A stretch of DNA of 64,000 nt, from positions 151,622,826-151,686,825 of the forward strand of contig NC_039363.1 in the NCBI RefSeq assembly GCF_003573695.1. The letters are read 5' to 3'. Shown here piece after piece: positions 22,860 through 33,662 of the stretch (positions are counted from its first letter, which is position 1; each line of letters begins with the position of its first letter). This DNA is from Papaver somniferum (taxonomy: Eukaryota; Streptophyta; Magnoliopsida; Ranunculales; Papaveraceae). Position numbers and translations under genes: made by a program. Under the pieces are notes generated by a model. The model did no database searches, was not told the DNA's origin, and worked only from the letters and a program-made list of their open reading frames with translations.

Positions 22860-23330
22860 AGAAGAAACGTGGCTACTAGTCTTCGATGGCTCCGCTACCC
22901 CTAACAACAGTACTTGAGGAGCAGGTGTGGTTCCAGTATCCCTAGCCGGTGAAGTCTCCTCGCACTCCTTCAAGCTAGATTTCCCCTGCACCAACAATTC
23001 AGTAGAATATGAAGCCTTTCTCATCGGGCTGTCCTTGGCTAAACAAGCTGGAGCCACACGTCTAAAAATAAGAGGAGATTCTAAATTACTTGTCAACCAG
23101 GTGAACGGAGTATACGCACTGAAGGAAGTAACCTTGGACCCGTACAGCGCCGAGGCACAAAAATTACTAAACTACTTCGCCGACGCGACCATAACACATA
23201 TTGGGCGCACCGGCAACCAACATGCTGATTGCCTAGCCACGCTAGCATCGAAACTGCAATTTGAAGGTTTTGAGGAAACCCTGACAGTGAAGAGACGAAC
23301 CGTGGCTTCAACATGGCTTTCACAACCCGA
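22860..23330 (+). pseudogene. Second (archaeal-type) RNase H of Tat lineage (element B)
   Basis: LLVFDGSATPNN provides the first acidic residue, followed by a stop and GAGVV. In the ORF from 22927 come NNSVEYEAFLIGLSLAKQAG (Glu), KIRGDSKLLVNQVNGVYALK (Asp), and HIGRTGNQHADCLATLASKL (His and final Asp). This extra RNase H between the retroviral-type one and integrase is diagnostic of the Tat lineage. It probably acts in removal of RNA primers during cDNA synthesis; that role is inferred. Confidence 0.9.
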
Positions 23331-24635
23331 AGAGGATGAAGTCAGCGACTGGAGAACACCAATTATCCAAGAGCTTAACAGCTCATTTTCCCAGGGAAAG
23401 GTCAATCTCAAAACCTTACAAAATTTCTTCATGCTCCGAGTGGTGTTGTACTATCGAAACCCAGACGGTTCCTTGTCAAGATGCCTTGGAGAGGGACAAG
23501 CACAACAACAACTCAACCGCGTCCTTGTTGAAGTCTGCGAGCAAACATTAGTGGTAACACTCCATCGCCGTTTGCAACGCCTTGGCTACTACTGGCTAGA
23601 AATGGAGGCTCAATCTCGGTTACTTCAAAGAACCTGTTCTAACTGTCAAGCGCCGCCACATCAATTAGAAGTTTTCAATATTGGTCACGCTGGGGACTGG
23701 CAGGAGCCATATACCCGTTACTTTCGCGACGGTATGCTCCCCACCAATAAGAATGAGTCAGTCAAGATAAAACATAGGTCCGAGAGATTCGTATTCCACG
23801 AAGGAATCTTATATCGTAAAAGCTTGGAGGAAGTTTGCTACGATGTTTGAACGAAGCAGAAATGCCGATCATGCTGAAAGAGATGCACGAAGGCGAACAT
23901 CAAAGAAAACGAAAATTATTCCTTCAGATACACGAGAAATACTACTGGCTAACCATGGAGGATGATGCAGTTGTTTTCGTCCAGAGGTGCAAAAAATGCC
24001 AAATTCACGGAAACATTATCCATGTACCATCAACTCCCCTGCATTCGATAAACAGTCCATGGCCCTTTTATAACTGGGGACTCGACATCATTGGAAAGAT
24101 CAACCCGCCGTCCTCAAAGTATTACGAGTACATAATAACAGCAACCGAATATTTCACCTAATGGGTCGAAGCCATACCTTTACGAGGGACTAATGGAACC
24201 ACAATCGCGGCATTCATTAAGGAGTACATTATCTGCCGATTTGGCGTACCTAAACACATCATCACCGACAACGGCACTCCTTTCGCGAACAAACAAGTAC
24301 GGGAATTACTCTAAGAATATGGAATTAGGCAAGTCTTCTCCACCGTGTACTACCCCCAAGGGAACGGACAGGCTGGGAGTACCAACAAAACTCTGATCTG
24401 AATCATCAGTCGGACAGTGCACGATAATCCTCGGACATGGCACGAGCAATTTCCAATGGCACTATGGGCGTATCGGACATCACCAAGAAGTTCCATTTAC
24501 GCCTCTCCTTACTCCCTCATTTATGGAGCAGACGCCATCCTCCCAGCAGAAGTTAAAATCCCATCAGCTAGGATTGTCGAAGCAAGCGGAGTTCGATGGG
24601 ATGAAGCAGAAGCGTTGAGCGCCAGAGTAGCATAA
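23331..24635 (+). pseudogene. Integrase (element B)
   Basis: The HHCC zinc finger is EMHEGEHQ, then CKKCQIHG at about 23990. The core reads WGLDIIGKINPP (first Asp), IITDNGTPFANKQ (second), and YYPQGNGQAGSTNK, where the catalytic Glu of the usual NGQAE context reads Gly. Stops occur at 24159, 24312 and 24398. A conserved tail, WAYRTSPRSS then PYSLIYGADAILPAE, runs to 24632. The changed Glu adds to the evidence that this enzyme is dead. Confidence 0.88.
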
Positions 24636-25037
24636 TTGGACACTATAGATTCCAGAAGATCCAAGGAAGAAAAGCACGCACGAGCATACAAAAATAGGGT
24701 TTCCAGAGCATATAACAAAAACGTGAAGCCTCGAGTTTTTAAAGTAGGAGATTTGGTACTGAAGACTGCCAAACACATCCAACAAGGCGCGTCCGCACCA
24801 AAATTCTCCGCAAAGTGGGAAGGGACTTATATAGTCACGAAGGCGTACAATAGTGGTACTACAAGGTCATTAAAGAAGACGGAGGAAAACTGGAAGCAGT
24901 CATCAACGGAAAGTGGCTTAAGGCATACTACGCCTGACCACCACCTCGCGCCCCTCCATATCACAAACACGGATAGCCAGATATCTTTCCACTTTTCTTC
25001 CACATCTCAATTATCAAATTTCTTTTCCTTTGTTTGA
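24636..25037 (+). pseudogene. Integrase C-terminal domain (element B)
   Basis: RAYNKNVKPRVFKVGDLVLK and PKFSAKWEGTYIVTKAYNSG match the SH3-like C-terminal domain of gypsy integrases (GDLVLK ... W.GPY.V). No chromodomain follows. A frameshift after GTYIVTKAYNSG disturbs the last strand, where NGKWLKAYY is expected in another frame. An AATAAA near 25048 could serve the sense transcript. Confidence 0.82.
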
Positions 25038-25159
25038 TTGAAGCGAATCAATAAAAAATCTCTTATTCTTTCAAAAAAAAAGAGGCAAAAACATGCTCGA
25101 TACTCAAAAAGAACCAAACATCTCGCAACTACATAACTCAGAAAAGACCATCCAACATA

Positions 25160-25756
25160 TTATAATCCCTCGAAAGCATCATCTTTTAACCGGCTTTGAT
25201 ACCTTTCAGTCCTACTTTTCAAGTTCCGTATTGACTCTTCCACCTTCTGTGACTCCATGGCCAGAGCTTTCTCCACTTCCAGAATAGCTTTCGTAGCAGG
25301 AACCACGCCAGCAAGAATACCGGCTCTGTCGACCTTCACAATATTAAGACGATGCCGCAACCAACTAATGTTGAACTTCAGGAATTCACAGGTAGACACC
25401 ATGTTCTCCCACTTTTGAATAGTTGGTTTTGCGACAGCACAGATAGATATACTTTCCATTTCGGCAACCATCGACAAGAGACAATTCACTGTTGAAACTA
25501 AAGCAGACGAACAATATTGCACCACACTTCTGGTGGCAATGTGGCCATATATCCTCCATATCTTTGTGTAAAGATTCACGAATTTTTCCCGCACCAGAAA
25601 CCCACCGACGTTCCGGTAATTATAGGAGACACACCTCATGCGGGTTCCGAACGACAAACCTGCATTGGGATACTCATGACAAGAAATTCCTAAGTCGGCG
25701 TTCTCCAGATCTGCAGCGGTTAGTGGGATCGGGCTCGAAGGAAAAGGGGTAACCAA
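25160..25756 (-). CDS. Antisense ORF, C-terminal segment related to element D
   Basis: This 198-residue frame reads opposite to pol, between integrase and the polypurine tract. Its middle, VGGFLVREKFVNLYTKIW then HIAT, aligns with VGGFSVPTKYEELYTEIW then HIAT in the antisense gene of element D. A matching downstream stretch (KWENMVSTCEFLKFNISW against SNWEFHRDVFKQYEFNAPWF) follows. The last third is a charged coiled coil ending KSRTERYQSRLKDD. No plant-mobile-domain part remains upstream, so it is a truncated copy of the antisense gene. The frame may begin upstream of the Met at 25756. Confidence 0.65.
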   Translation of the reverse strand: MVTPFPSSPIPLTAADLENADLGISCHEYPNAGLSFGTRMRCVSYNYRNVGGFLVREKFVNLYTKIWRIYGHIATRSVVQYCSSALVSTVNCLLSMVAEMESISICAVAKPTIQKWENMVSTCEFLKFNISWLRHRLNIVKVDRAGILAGVVPATKAILEVEKALAMESQKVEESIRNLKSRTERYQSRLKDDAFEGL

Positions 25757-26713
25757 ATTATCCTCATCAATGATGGTGACGTATGCTCCGACATGATATC
25801 TCTACACAGAAGAAAAAACTATTGTCATTCATCAGCAAACAATGAAATATCTGTCGGTCGATGAAAAACATACCGGTATAATCTTTTTGACTCGGGTGAC
25901 CCGTATGGGGGAATTGTTGCAAGAGTCAAGCCTCACACGTTTGACTAGAGAATCTAGCTAGCTTTAGGATGATTCACTTCTGATTGACATGATGAAGAGA
26001 TACGTACTCAACAAGAGGAAATCTATGTTATAAAACGGAGAAGACGATGTCGCTTCTCCGGCATAAATACTGTGGAAACCCTAAAGGAAGAAAGATAAAC
26101 AGAGGCTGAGTAAACAGAACGTGATTGCATCACGGCCGGTAAATCAGCCTCGAACGAAACCCCTCACCAAAACCCTAATGAAAGCCAAACAAATGAGACA
26201 CGAGGGCGTGATACTTTGGCATTTGAATGAGGAAAGGATTTCTTATTCGAACTTCGTGTGGAAAGAGGCAACCATACACGCAATGCCAAGCGTCACGGTA
26301 TCAACATGCCACACTGACACCCAAGCCACGCCATGCCGATGCCCAAGTCTCGCCGTGCCGACATCCACGCAAAGTCTGCGCTAACAGCTCCCTTCCAAGC
26401 CGACCAACGCTAACTATTCGCTGAGCCAGCATCTCCGCGTTTCCCAGCCCGACCAAAATGACGTGCGACCAAGCCAAGCATACAGTCTGCATCTCAACTA
26501 GCAACCGTTTCTACCATTTCACAGTCTAGTTAGCGATACCACAAGTAGAATCTATGCAAGGCCGCCGACACGGGAAGCACAAACTCTACTTACCTCTCGA
26601 AAAAGGTTAGCCGGGTCTTCTTGACCATCTTCCCACGTCTTATCATTTCGACTTTTGTCCTTGCCTGTCACCATCTTATGCTTCCCTCGCAACAATGCTC
26701 CTGTTCCGAGCTA
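25757..26713. other. 3' spacer of element B
   Basis: No coding region was recognised. A patch at 26280-26400 is rich in CCACGCCATGCCGA-type motifs that resemble the LTR minisatellite. The last 200 bases are mirrored in reverse at 30442-30640. Confidence 0.5.
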
Positions 26714-26727
26714 AGCAGGGGACTTAA
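26714..26727 (+). other. Polypurine tract of element B
   Basis: AGCAGGGGACTTAA directly precedes the 3' LTR start TGTTGATGG. It is nearly identical to those of D and, on the other strand, E and B'. Confidence 0.88.
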
Positions 26728-27701
26728 TGTTGATGGTGGTTTTTAGCTTAGGATTAAAATCGTAAAATTGTACATCCGACATGACGTCACTATGACCATT
26801 AACACATTTATTGAATCAATCAGCATGTCTACGTAAGAATTACTGGGGTACCTTTTTTTTACATGGGTCATGTTCCACAGCAGAACCCTTAACATTGACT
26901 GACATCTTCTATGCCAAACCCTAATTCTCATGCTTCCGCGCCAAGGCATGCCAACCATGCCAGCCGCACCACCGTGCCAATGGCAAACCATGCCAGCCAC
27001 GTCTCCGCGCCAAGGCGTGCCAACCATGCCAGCCGCACCATCGTGCCAATGGCAAACCATGCCAGCCACGTCTCGGCACCAAGGCATGCCAACCATGCCA
27101 GTCGCACCACCGTGCCAATGGAAAACCGTCCCAGCCACGTCTCCGCGCCAAGGCATGCCAACCATGCCAGCCGCACCAACGTGCCAATGGAAAACCATGC
27201 CAGCCACGTCTCCGCGCCAAGGCATGCCAACCATGCCATCCGCACCACCGTGCTAATGGCAAACCATGCCAGCCACGTCTCCGTTCCAAGGCATGCCAAC
27301 CATGCCAGCCGTAACACATGTGCCAATGGCATGCCGCGCCAGCTAACTAGCCGCGCCTAAGCCATGCCACGCCGGCCTTCCCTTTACGACTGCCAAAACG
27401 AAGGCCTGCAACAATCAATGGCCATCTAATATGCAAATCTTAGCCGTCCAAGGTCGCCAACCAACGCATGGTAACCTTTGGCCCAACTCAAAAACCCTAG
27501 TTTTGGCCACGCCTAAACCGGGCCAAGGCATGCCGACCATGCCACAGGTGCCATTGGCATGCCGTGCTATCCACCTTGCCGCGCCTAAACCATGCCATGC
27601 CGGCCTTCCCATTACGACTGCCAAAACGAAGGCCTGCAAAAATCAACGACCATCTTTCCATCTAAGATGCAAATCTTAGCCGTCCAAGGTCGCCAACCAA
27701 C
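26728..27701 (+). repeat. Truncated 3' LTR of element B
   Basis: The first 974 bases of the LTR are present and then stop inside a 236-bp-type unit at CGCCAACCAAC. It carries about six 69-bp units and two shortened 236-bp-type units (spacing 228), against eight and five in the 5' LTR. An inverted LTR of a relative follows immediately. Confidence 0.88.
26935..27330. repeat. 69-bp minisatellite in LTR B (3' copy)
   Basis: The repeat is the same as at 17481-17980, with regular 69-base spacing and no 36-base short unit. The open frames on both strands here are repeat artefacts. Confidence 0.9.
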
Positions 27702-28744
27702 TGTTTGAGGGTGAAAAGAATTTCTGCTAGTTTCAGTAATTTCGTGTGATGTGGGTGAGAAACGAGTCTAAACCCTAAACAATGTACTGCAAGGGAGTAC
27801 TTTTATATTCGAGAGATCAATCTGTACAAGTCCGGCTTAAACCAAGAAATGGCCACTCCATACTTGCTTCGGTCACAAATTGGAGGAGAAGGGTTGGTTT
27901 TGGGGAGGAAAGTGAAAGAGTGTTGAGACTAGAATAGTTGATTCTGGAAGAGTAGTTGTTTTGACTTGTATCATAAAGCGTAAGCTAACAGATGGGAAAG
28001 ATAACAGGTAATTTCTGAGTGTTGTATGCTCCTGACCAGAACTTGTTTTTCGGTGGTAATAGGTAAGACCTATTTATACAAGTCGAAGTGAAACGTACTT
28101 TGGTCTCGTAAGAAATGGAAAACAGATGAGTAAATGGGAGGAGGTGGTAACCGGTAATGCCTGGAATTGATGTTCCATAATGAAGGAAAGCGTTTCACCA
28201 TTACTCCCTGTATTTACTAACCGCCTCATCCTTATGACACTGTCTTGTAACGGGCGTAGTGTACGCCGCACGTTGTAAACCGCCAAACCAATACCCCAAT
28301 GAGCATCCCCCAATTTGTGACATGTGTTGATGTCTTGAGTGTTTTTGTGGAAAACATATAACATGTTGCTGCTGTTTGGCAAGTTGAGCTTGGGAGACTT
28401 GCCGGCTCGGTGGTGACCTTCGACGGTCGAGATTTTGCATCTTGAGAGGAAGGGTAGCCGTTGATTATTGTAACCCTTCGTTTGGTAGCCAGCGACATGA
28501 AAGCATGGTCAGCATGGCTTTAACATGGTTAGGCATGGCCAAGCTAGGATTTTGGCATAGTTTAGGCACGGCCAAAAAACTAGGGTTTTGGCACTGTTTG
28601 GGCGCGACCAAAATTTGGGCTTGGCGTCGGTCTGAAGGTGGCCATGCGTTAGCTGGTAAACTTGGACGGCTAAGATCTGCATCTTAGATGGAAAGGTGGT
28701 CGTCAATTGCTGCAACCCTTCGTTTTGGCAGCCAACGTCATGAA

Positions 28745-28995
28745 GGAGCGGCTGGCACGGCATGCCATTGGCACATATGGCATGGTTGGCATGCCTTGGC
28801 TTGGAGATGTGGCTGGCACGACATGCCATTGGCACATGTGGCATGGTTGGAATGCCTTGGCGTGGAGGTGTGGATGGCACGGCATGCCATTGGAACATGT
28901 GGCATGGTTGGCATGCCTTGGCGTGGAGGTGTGCCTGGCACGGCATGCCATTGACACATGTGGAATGGTTGGCATGCCTAGGCGCAGAGAGGTTG
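28745..28995. repeat. 60-61-bp tandem array in LTR B'
   Basis: Units starting at about 28752, 28812, 28873 and 28933 each hold GGCACGGCATGCCATTGGCA-like and TGGTTGGCATGCCT-like blocks. They are shortened relatives of the 69-bp unit. Confidence 0.85.
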
Positions 28996-29044
28996 CACGA
29001 CATTCCATTGGCGCATGTGGTGCGGCATGGTTAGTATACCTTGG

Positions 29045-29690
29045 GTGGCAAACTTGGACGGCTGAGATCTGCATCTCAGATGGAAGGGTAACCGTTGATT
29101 ATTGCAACCCTTTGTTTTGGCAGCCAGCGTCGTGCATGTCTTTGGCATGTGTTAGGCGCGGCCAAAATTAGGGTTTGGTACAAACCGTGATGTTTGGCTT
29201 TGGGACGCAAGTTTCCATGCGTTGGGTGGCGAACTTGTATGGCTGAGATTTGCATCTCACAAGGAAGGGAAGCCGTCGATTATTGCAACCCTTCGTTTTG
29301 GCAGTCAGCGTCGTGCATGGCTTTGGCATGTGTTAGGCGTGACCAAAATTAGGGTTTGGTATAAACCGTGATGTTTGGCTTTGGTACGCAAGTTTCCATG
29401 CGTTGAGTGGTGAACTTGTGTGGCTGAGATTCGCATCTCAGAAGGAAGGGAAGCCATTGATTATTGTAACCCTTCGTTTTGGCAGCCAGCGTCGTGCATG
29501 GATTTGGCATGTGTTAGGCGCGGACAAAATTAGGGTGTGGTACAAACCGTGATGTTTGGCTTTGGGCCAAAAGTTTCCATGTGTTGGGTGGCGAACTTGT
29601 GTGGCTAAGATTTGCATCTCATAAGGAAGGACAGTCGTTGATTGTTGCAACCCTTCTTTTTGGTATCCAGCGTCGTGCATGGCATGTTGG
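29045..29690. repeat. 181-bp tandem array in LTR B'
   Basis: GTCGTGCATG recurs at 29129, 29310, 29491 and 29672, exactly 181 bases apart. Units contain ATTAGGGTTTGGTA and ACCGTGATGTTTGGCTTTGG. This appears to be a shortened version of the 236-bp family. Confidence 0.9.
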
Positions 29691-30240
29691 GACGGCTGGT
29701 ATGGAAGGCATACTTCAGTGTGGAAATGCGGCTGGCACGACATTTCATTGGCACATGTGGCATGGTTGGCATGCCTTAGCGTGGAAAGGTTACACGGCAT
29801 GCCATTGGCACATGTGGTGCGGCTGTCATGGTTGGCATGCCTTGGCGCGGAGATGTGGCTGGCACGGCATGCTATTGGCACATGTGGTGCGGCTGGCACG
29901 ACATACTATTGGCACATGTGGTGCGGCTGGCATGGTTTGCATGCCTTGGCGCGGAGATGTGGCTGGCACGGCATGCCATTGGCACATGTTGTGCGGCTGG
30001 CATGGTTGGCATGCCTTGGCGCGGAGACGTGGATGGCATGTTTTTCCATTGGCACGGTGGTGCGGCTGGCATGGTTGGCATGCCTTGGTGCGGAGACGTG
30101 GCTGGCATGGTTTTCCATTGGCACGATGGTGCGGCTGGCATGGTTGGCATGCCTTGGCACGGAGACGTGGCTGGCATGATTTTCCATTGGCACGGTGGTG
30201 TGGCTGGCATGGTTGGTATGCCTTGGCGCGGTAGCATGAG
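29690..30240. repeat. Inverted 69-bp-type array in LTR B'
   Basis: This is the reverse-complement form of the minisatellite in B (TGGCATGGTTGGCATGCCTT). Unit length is mostly 69 bases near 30000-30240, and mixed longer and shorter toward 29700. Long ORFs on both strands are artefacts. Confidence 0.85.
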
Positions 30241-30441
30241 AATTAGGGTTTGGCATAGATGATGTCGGTCAATGCTAAGGGTTCTTCCGTAGAACATGAC
30301 ACATGTATAAAAAAAAGGTACCCTGGTAATTCTTACGTAGGCATGCTGATTGATTCAATAAATGCGTTAATGGTCATAGTGACGTCATGTCAGATGTGCG
30401 GTTTTACGATTTTAACCCTAAGATAGAAACCACCATCAACA

Positions 30442-30455
30442 TTAAGTCCCCTGCT
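30442..30455 (-). other. Polypurine tract of B'
   Basis: On the minus strand AGCAGGGGACTTAA directly precedes the LTR start at 30441. Confidence 0.85.
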
Positions 30456-30780
30456 TAGCTCGGAACATGAGAATTGTTTTCTGAGGTAAGCATAAGATGG
30501 TGACAAGCCAGGGCAAAATCGAAATGACCAGTCATGAAAAATGGTCAGGAAGACCCGGCTAACCTTTTTCGAGAGGTAAGGAGAGTTCGTGATCCTTGTG
30601 TTGGCGGCCTTGCATAAATTCTACTCGTGGCGTTGCTGGCTAGACCGTGAAGTGGTGTGATGTAGACTGTCGGCTCGGCTTGGTCCTATGTCATCTTGGT
30701 TGAGCTATGGAACGCGGAGGTGTTGTCTTTGCGAGTTGTTGTTGTTACTCTGCTCGGAATGGGATCCGTAGGTATTGTGC

Positions 30781-30912
30781 GGCTTGGAATGGGGCCGTCA
30801 GTGTAGTATTGGCTTGGAATGGAGCCGTCAGCATTGATCGACTTAGAATGGAGCCGTCAGCATTGGTCGGCCTTGAATGGAGCCGTCAACATTGGTCGGC
30901 TTGGAGTGGACC
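30781..30912. repeat. 29-30-bp tandem repeat in B'
   Basis: Units of the type TTGGAATGGAGCCGTCAGCA start at 30781, 30811, 30840, 30869 and 30898. Period 29-30 bases. Confidence 0.85.
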
Positions 30913-31267
30913 TAGATTGAGTTCCTTGGAAGGATGACGACTGGCTTCAGTTACGTGGAAGGATGAAGACCGGCTTCAGTTCCGTGGAATGATGGCAACT
31001 TTGTCTGAATTAGGGTTTGGCATGCCGAAACCCTAATTAGCGCCCTTTATTAGAATCGTTGTAGAATTCTCGTAAGAACTCAGATTTTGACGGTCCACCA
31101 CTCCATTCTGAACGAAAAATAATTTCCTATCTCTGCGCGGGAATATTTAGGTTTTGAGCTCGTTCGGGAGGTGAAAACAGCTCGACAGTAAAATTCAGGA
31201 AGAATTGCGGGTCCGTGGAATGATGGTAGCTTTCTTTAGTTCCGTGGGGAGATGACGACTTGCTTTG

Positions 31268-31520
31268 GGAAGATAACAACTTTCTTCAGTTCCCTGGGAA
31301 GGTGACGACTGGCTTCGGGAAGATAACAACTTGCTTCAGTTCCCTGGGAAGGTGACGACTGGCTTTAGGAAGATAACAACTTGCTTCAGTTCCCTGGGAA
31401 GGTGACGAATGGATTCGGGAAGATAACAGCTTGCTTCAGTTCCCTGGGAAGGTGACGACTGGCTTCAGGAAGATAACAACTTGCTTCAGTTCCCTGGGAA
31501 GGTGACGACTGGCTTCAGGG
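31268..31520. repeat. 50-bp tandem repeat at the B' to F junction
   Basis: AGATAACA recurs at 31271, 31321, 31371, 31421 and 31471, exactly 50 bases apart. Each unit contains CTTCAGTTCCCTGGGAAGGT. Spacers between repeats would not be unique, so this is a minisatellite and not a CRISPR array. Confidence 0.92.
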
Positions 31521-31901
31521 AACTGAAACAAGTCTCAGGAATGGAAAATTTGCAACAAGGAAAAAAATTGGAAACAATTGTGTCAATTGTTACACAACTT
31601 ACCTAAAAAGGAACAATTTTTCGATAAACGGTCTGACAGTTATGGTCTCTGGACTGAACTACGTGCAGTCTGAATTATTCTAACGAAAAGGGTTCGTCAT
31701 AATTCTCTTCTAATATAGACTACGAATTCGATGAAATTAAACATGGGGGTGCAAATATGATATGAAAATAATAAAAGAAAAAAATAAAAGGGTTGAATAT
31801 ACAAAACCTATGGGTTGCCTCCCATTTAGCGCTTGGTTTAAAGTCGTCAGCCCGACTTGGTATTATCCTTACTACTCCTCCAGAGGAGGTAAATATTGAA
31901 A

Positions 31902-32201
31902 CTAAAGGGAGTCTACATCCACATAAGCGATGTTCTCGTAGTATGGCTTCAATCTATGGACGCTGACCTTAGAAGTAGTCCCATCTCTAAGACTAGTGAT
32001 ATCAACTGCACCATGAGAATAACCATTAGTAACAGCATATGGTCCAATCCATCTGGACCTTAACTTACCAGGAAATAAGTTATGACGAGAATGAAATAAA
32101 AGAACTTTCTGTCCCACAACAAAATTCTTCCGAAAAATCATCTTGTCATGGAATATCTTAGTTTTTCTCCTTGTATATACGAGAAATCTCGTAAGCATCA
32201 T
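31902..32201 (-). pseudogene. Integrase C-terminal domain (element F)
   Basis: [20 protein letters not shown] and [20 protein letters not shown] are the C-terminal domain of an Athila-type integrase (VLLF.SR...GKLRSRW.GP). RLKPYYE closes it. The frame overlaps the end of the frame at 32158-32355 in another register, so a frameshift separates them. No chromodomain follows. Confidence 0.85.
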
Positions 32202-32880
32202 TACGTATTTCCTCTAGATCATTAATTTGTGGTTGCCTATGTTTCCCTGTTTTGTCATACTCCATGTTGCACATCTTTACCTCCCATAAAGCCTTATGCT
32301 CAATTTCAACTGGGAGATGACAAGCTTTGCCATAAACCAACCGATATGGAGACATGCCAATCGGTGTCTTATATGCTGTTATATATGCCCAAAGTGCATC
32401 GTTTAATCTATAACTCCAATCCTTCCGTGTAACATTAACGGTTTTCTTAAGGATAGACTTAATCTCACGATTTGAAATTTCAGCTTGCCCAATAGTTTAT
32501 GGGTGATACGATGTACCAATCTTGTGTGTAATGTTGTACTTCCTGAGGAGAGCATGGAAGGATTTCTTGAAGTGCGATCCTCCATCACTGATAACCACTC
32601 GTGGTGTACCATGTATCCCGAAAAAATATTCCTTCACAAACTCACAAACAACTTGAGAATCATTAGTAGGGGTGGCTTTAGCTTCCACCTATTTAGAAAC
32701 ATAATCCACAGCAAGAAGTATATACAACTCCCCATTCGAATTAACAAAAGGACCCATAAAATCAATGCCCCACACATCAAAAATCTCGACAATGAGAATA
32801 GGATTGAGTGGCATTTGATTTCGAGCACCTAGATTTCCCGTTCGTTGACATCTATCACAAGATTTGCAAAAAGCATACAC
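32158..32880 (-). pseudogene. Integrase zinc finger and core (element F)
   Basis: From high to low coordinate: [20 protein letters not shown] (CxxC of the zinc finger), FDVWGIDFMGPFVNSNGELY (first Asp), VVISDGGSHFKKSFHALLRK (second Asp), then [20 protein letters not shown]. The frame changes at several places and a stop follows YVSK near 32690. The third catalytic residue lies in a broken stretch near 32490-32510 (NGQAE reads as INYWAS-like in frame), so I cannot confirm it. Confidence 0.85.
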
Positions 32881-33662
32881 ATCCTCAAATAGGGTAGGCC
32901 AATAAAACCACTCTCAAGGACTTTGAGAGTGGTACGTTTTGCACCAAAGTTACCGCCACAAGCATAAAAATGACAAATAGATAAAATCGAACGAAATTCA
33001 TAGTTTGGTACGCACCTGCGGATAATCTGATCAACATCATTTTTCCACAAGTAGGGTTCATCCCACACATACTGCTTGGCTATTTTCTTAAGATTTAGAT
33101 TTTGAAAAGTAGATATCGTACTAGGTAATTGACTTGTAACCAAGTAGTTCACTATATCAGCATACCAAGGTGTTGATTCTTCAGTCGAGAAAAGTTGTTC
33201 GTCCGTAAAACGATCTTGTAAGGGAAGTTCTTCTTCGGAAACAACAAGTCTACTAAGATGATCAACAACTGTATTCTCAACACCTTTCTTGTCTCTGATC
33301 TCCATATTGAATTCTTGCAGCAAAAGAATCCAACGTATGAGTCTTGGCATAGCCTCCTTCTTTTTCAATAGGTACCTTAGTGTTGCATGATCATAATATA
33401 CAATCACATTGGTACCCACCAAAAAATCTCTAAATTTTTCTAATGCAAATACTATATCCTACAAATCTTTCTCAGTAGTAGAATAATTGATTTGAGCATC
33501 GTTTAGGGTCCTTGATGCATAATAAATCACATGTGACCTCTTGTCTACTTTTTGACTCAAAACAGCTCTGAAGGGATAATCACTTGCATCACACATCAAC
33601 TCGAAAGGCAAACTCCAGCCAGGTGACTTAATAATTGATGCTGTAGTCAACAATTCCTTCAA
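32829..33662 (-). pseudogene. RNase H and linker (element F, after the solo LTR)
   Basis: LPFELMCDASDYPFRAVLSQ (first Asp) and VIYYASRTLNDAQINYSTTE (Glu), then a single TAG at 33459, then [38 protein letters not shown] and [10 protein letters not shown]. This is a retroviral-type RNase H with its usual tail and the long linker to integrase. It joins the RT at 36086 if the solo LTR and one copy of the target duplication are removed. Confidence 0.88.

Larger units (their letters stand above)
17275..27701 (+). mobile_element. Ty3/gypsy Tat-like LTR retrotransposon B
   Basis: The element has a 2.7-kb 5' LTR, a PBS at 19977, PR, RT-RNase H, a second archaeal-type RNase H, integrase, an antisense ORF and a polypurine tract, then a truncated 3' LTR. 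The second RNase H between RT-RH and integrase is the known hallmark of the Tat lineage. Gag is largely deleted, and several stops and frameshifts break pol. The 3' LTR stops after 974 bases, where an inverted relative begins. Confidence 0.88.
27702..30441 (-). repeat. LTR of B' (inverted, full length)
   Basis: On the minus strand the LTR starts TGTTGATGGTGG at 30441 and ends CTCAAACA at 27702. The TATA box block lies inverted near 28069-28079. The middle has 69-bp units near its 5' side, then 181-bp units, then roughly 61-bp units, so its repeat content differs from B. Confidence 0.85.
27702..31560 (-). mobile_element. Inverted Tat-like element fragment B'
   Basis: This is a minus-strand relative of B. 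A complete 2740-bp LTR (27702-30441) is followed by the polypurine tract and about 1.1 kb of internal sequence that contains no pol. The first 200 internal bases mirror those before the 3' LTR of B. The fragment ends near 31560 against element F; the exact junction is not clear. Confidence 0.78.

Noticed and set aside
26743..27360. Long Trp/His/Gly-rich and Pro/Met-rich ORFs
   Set aside because: Same minisatellite artefact in the 3' LTR of B.
28509..30297. Many overlapping long ORFs on both strands
   Set aside because: They lie in the tandem arrays of the B' LTR and encode only translated repeat units.
31268..31520. Regular 50-bp spacing that could suggest a CRISPR array
   Set aside because: The whole unit repeats, with no variable spacers, and the genome is a plant's.
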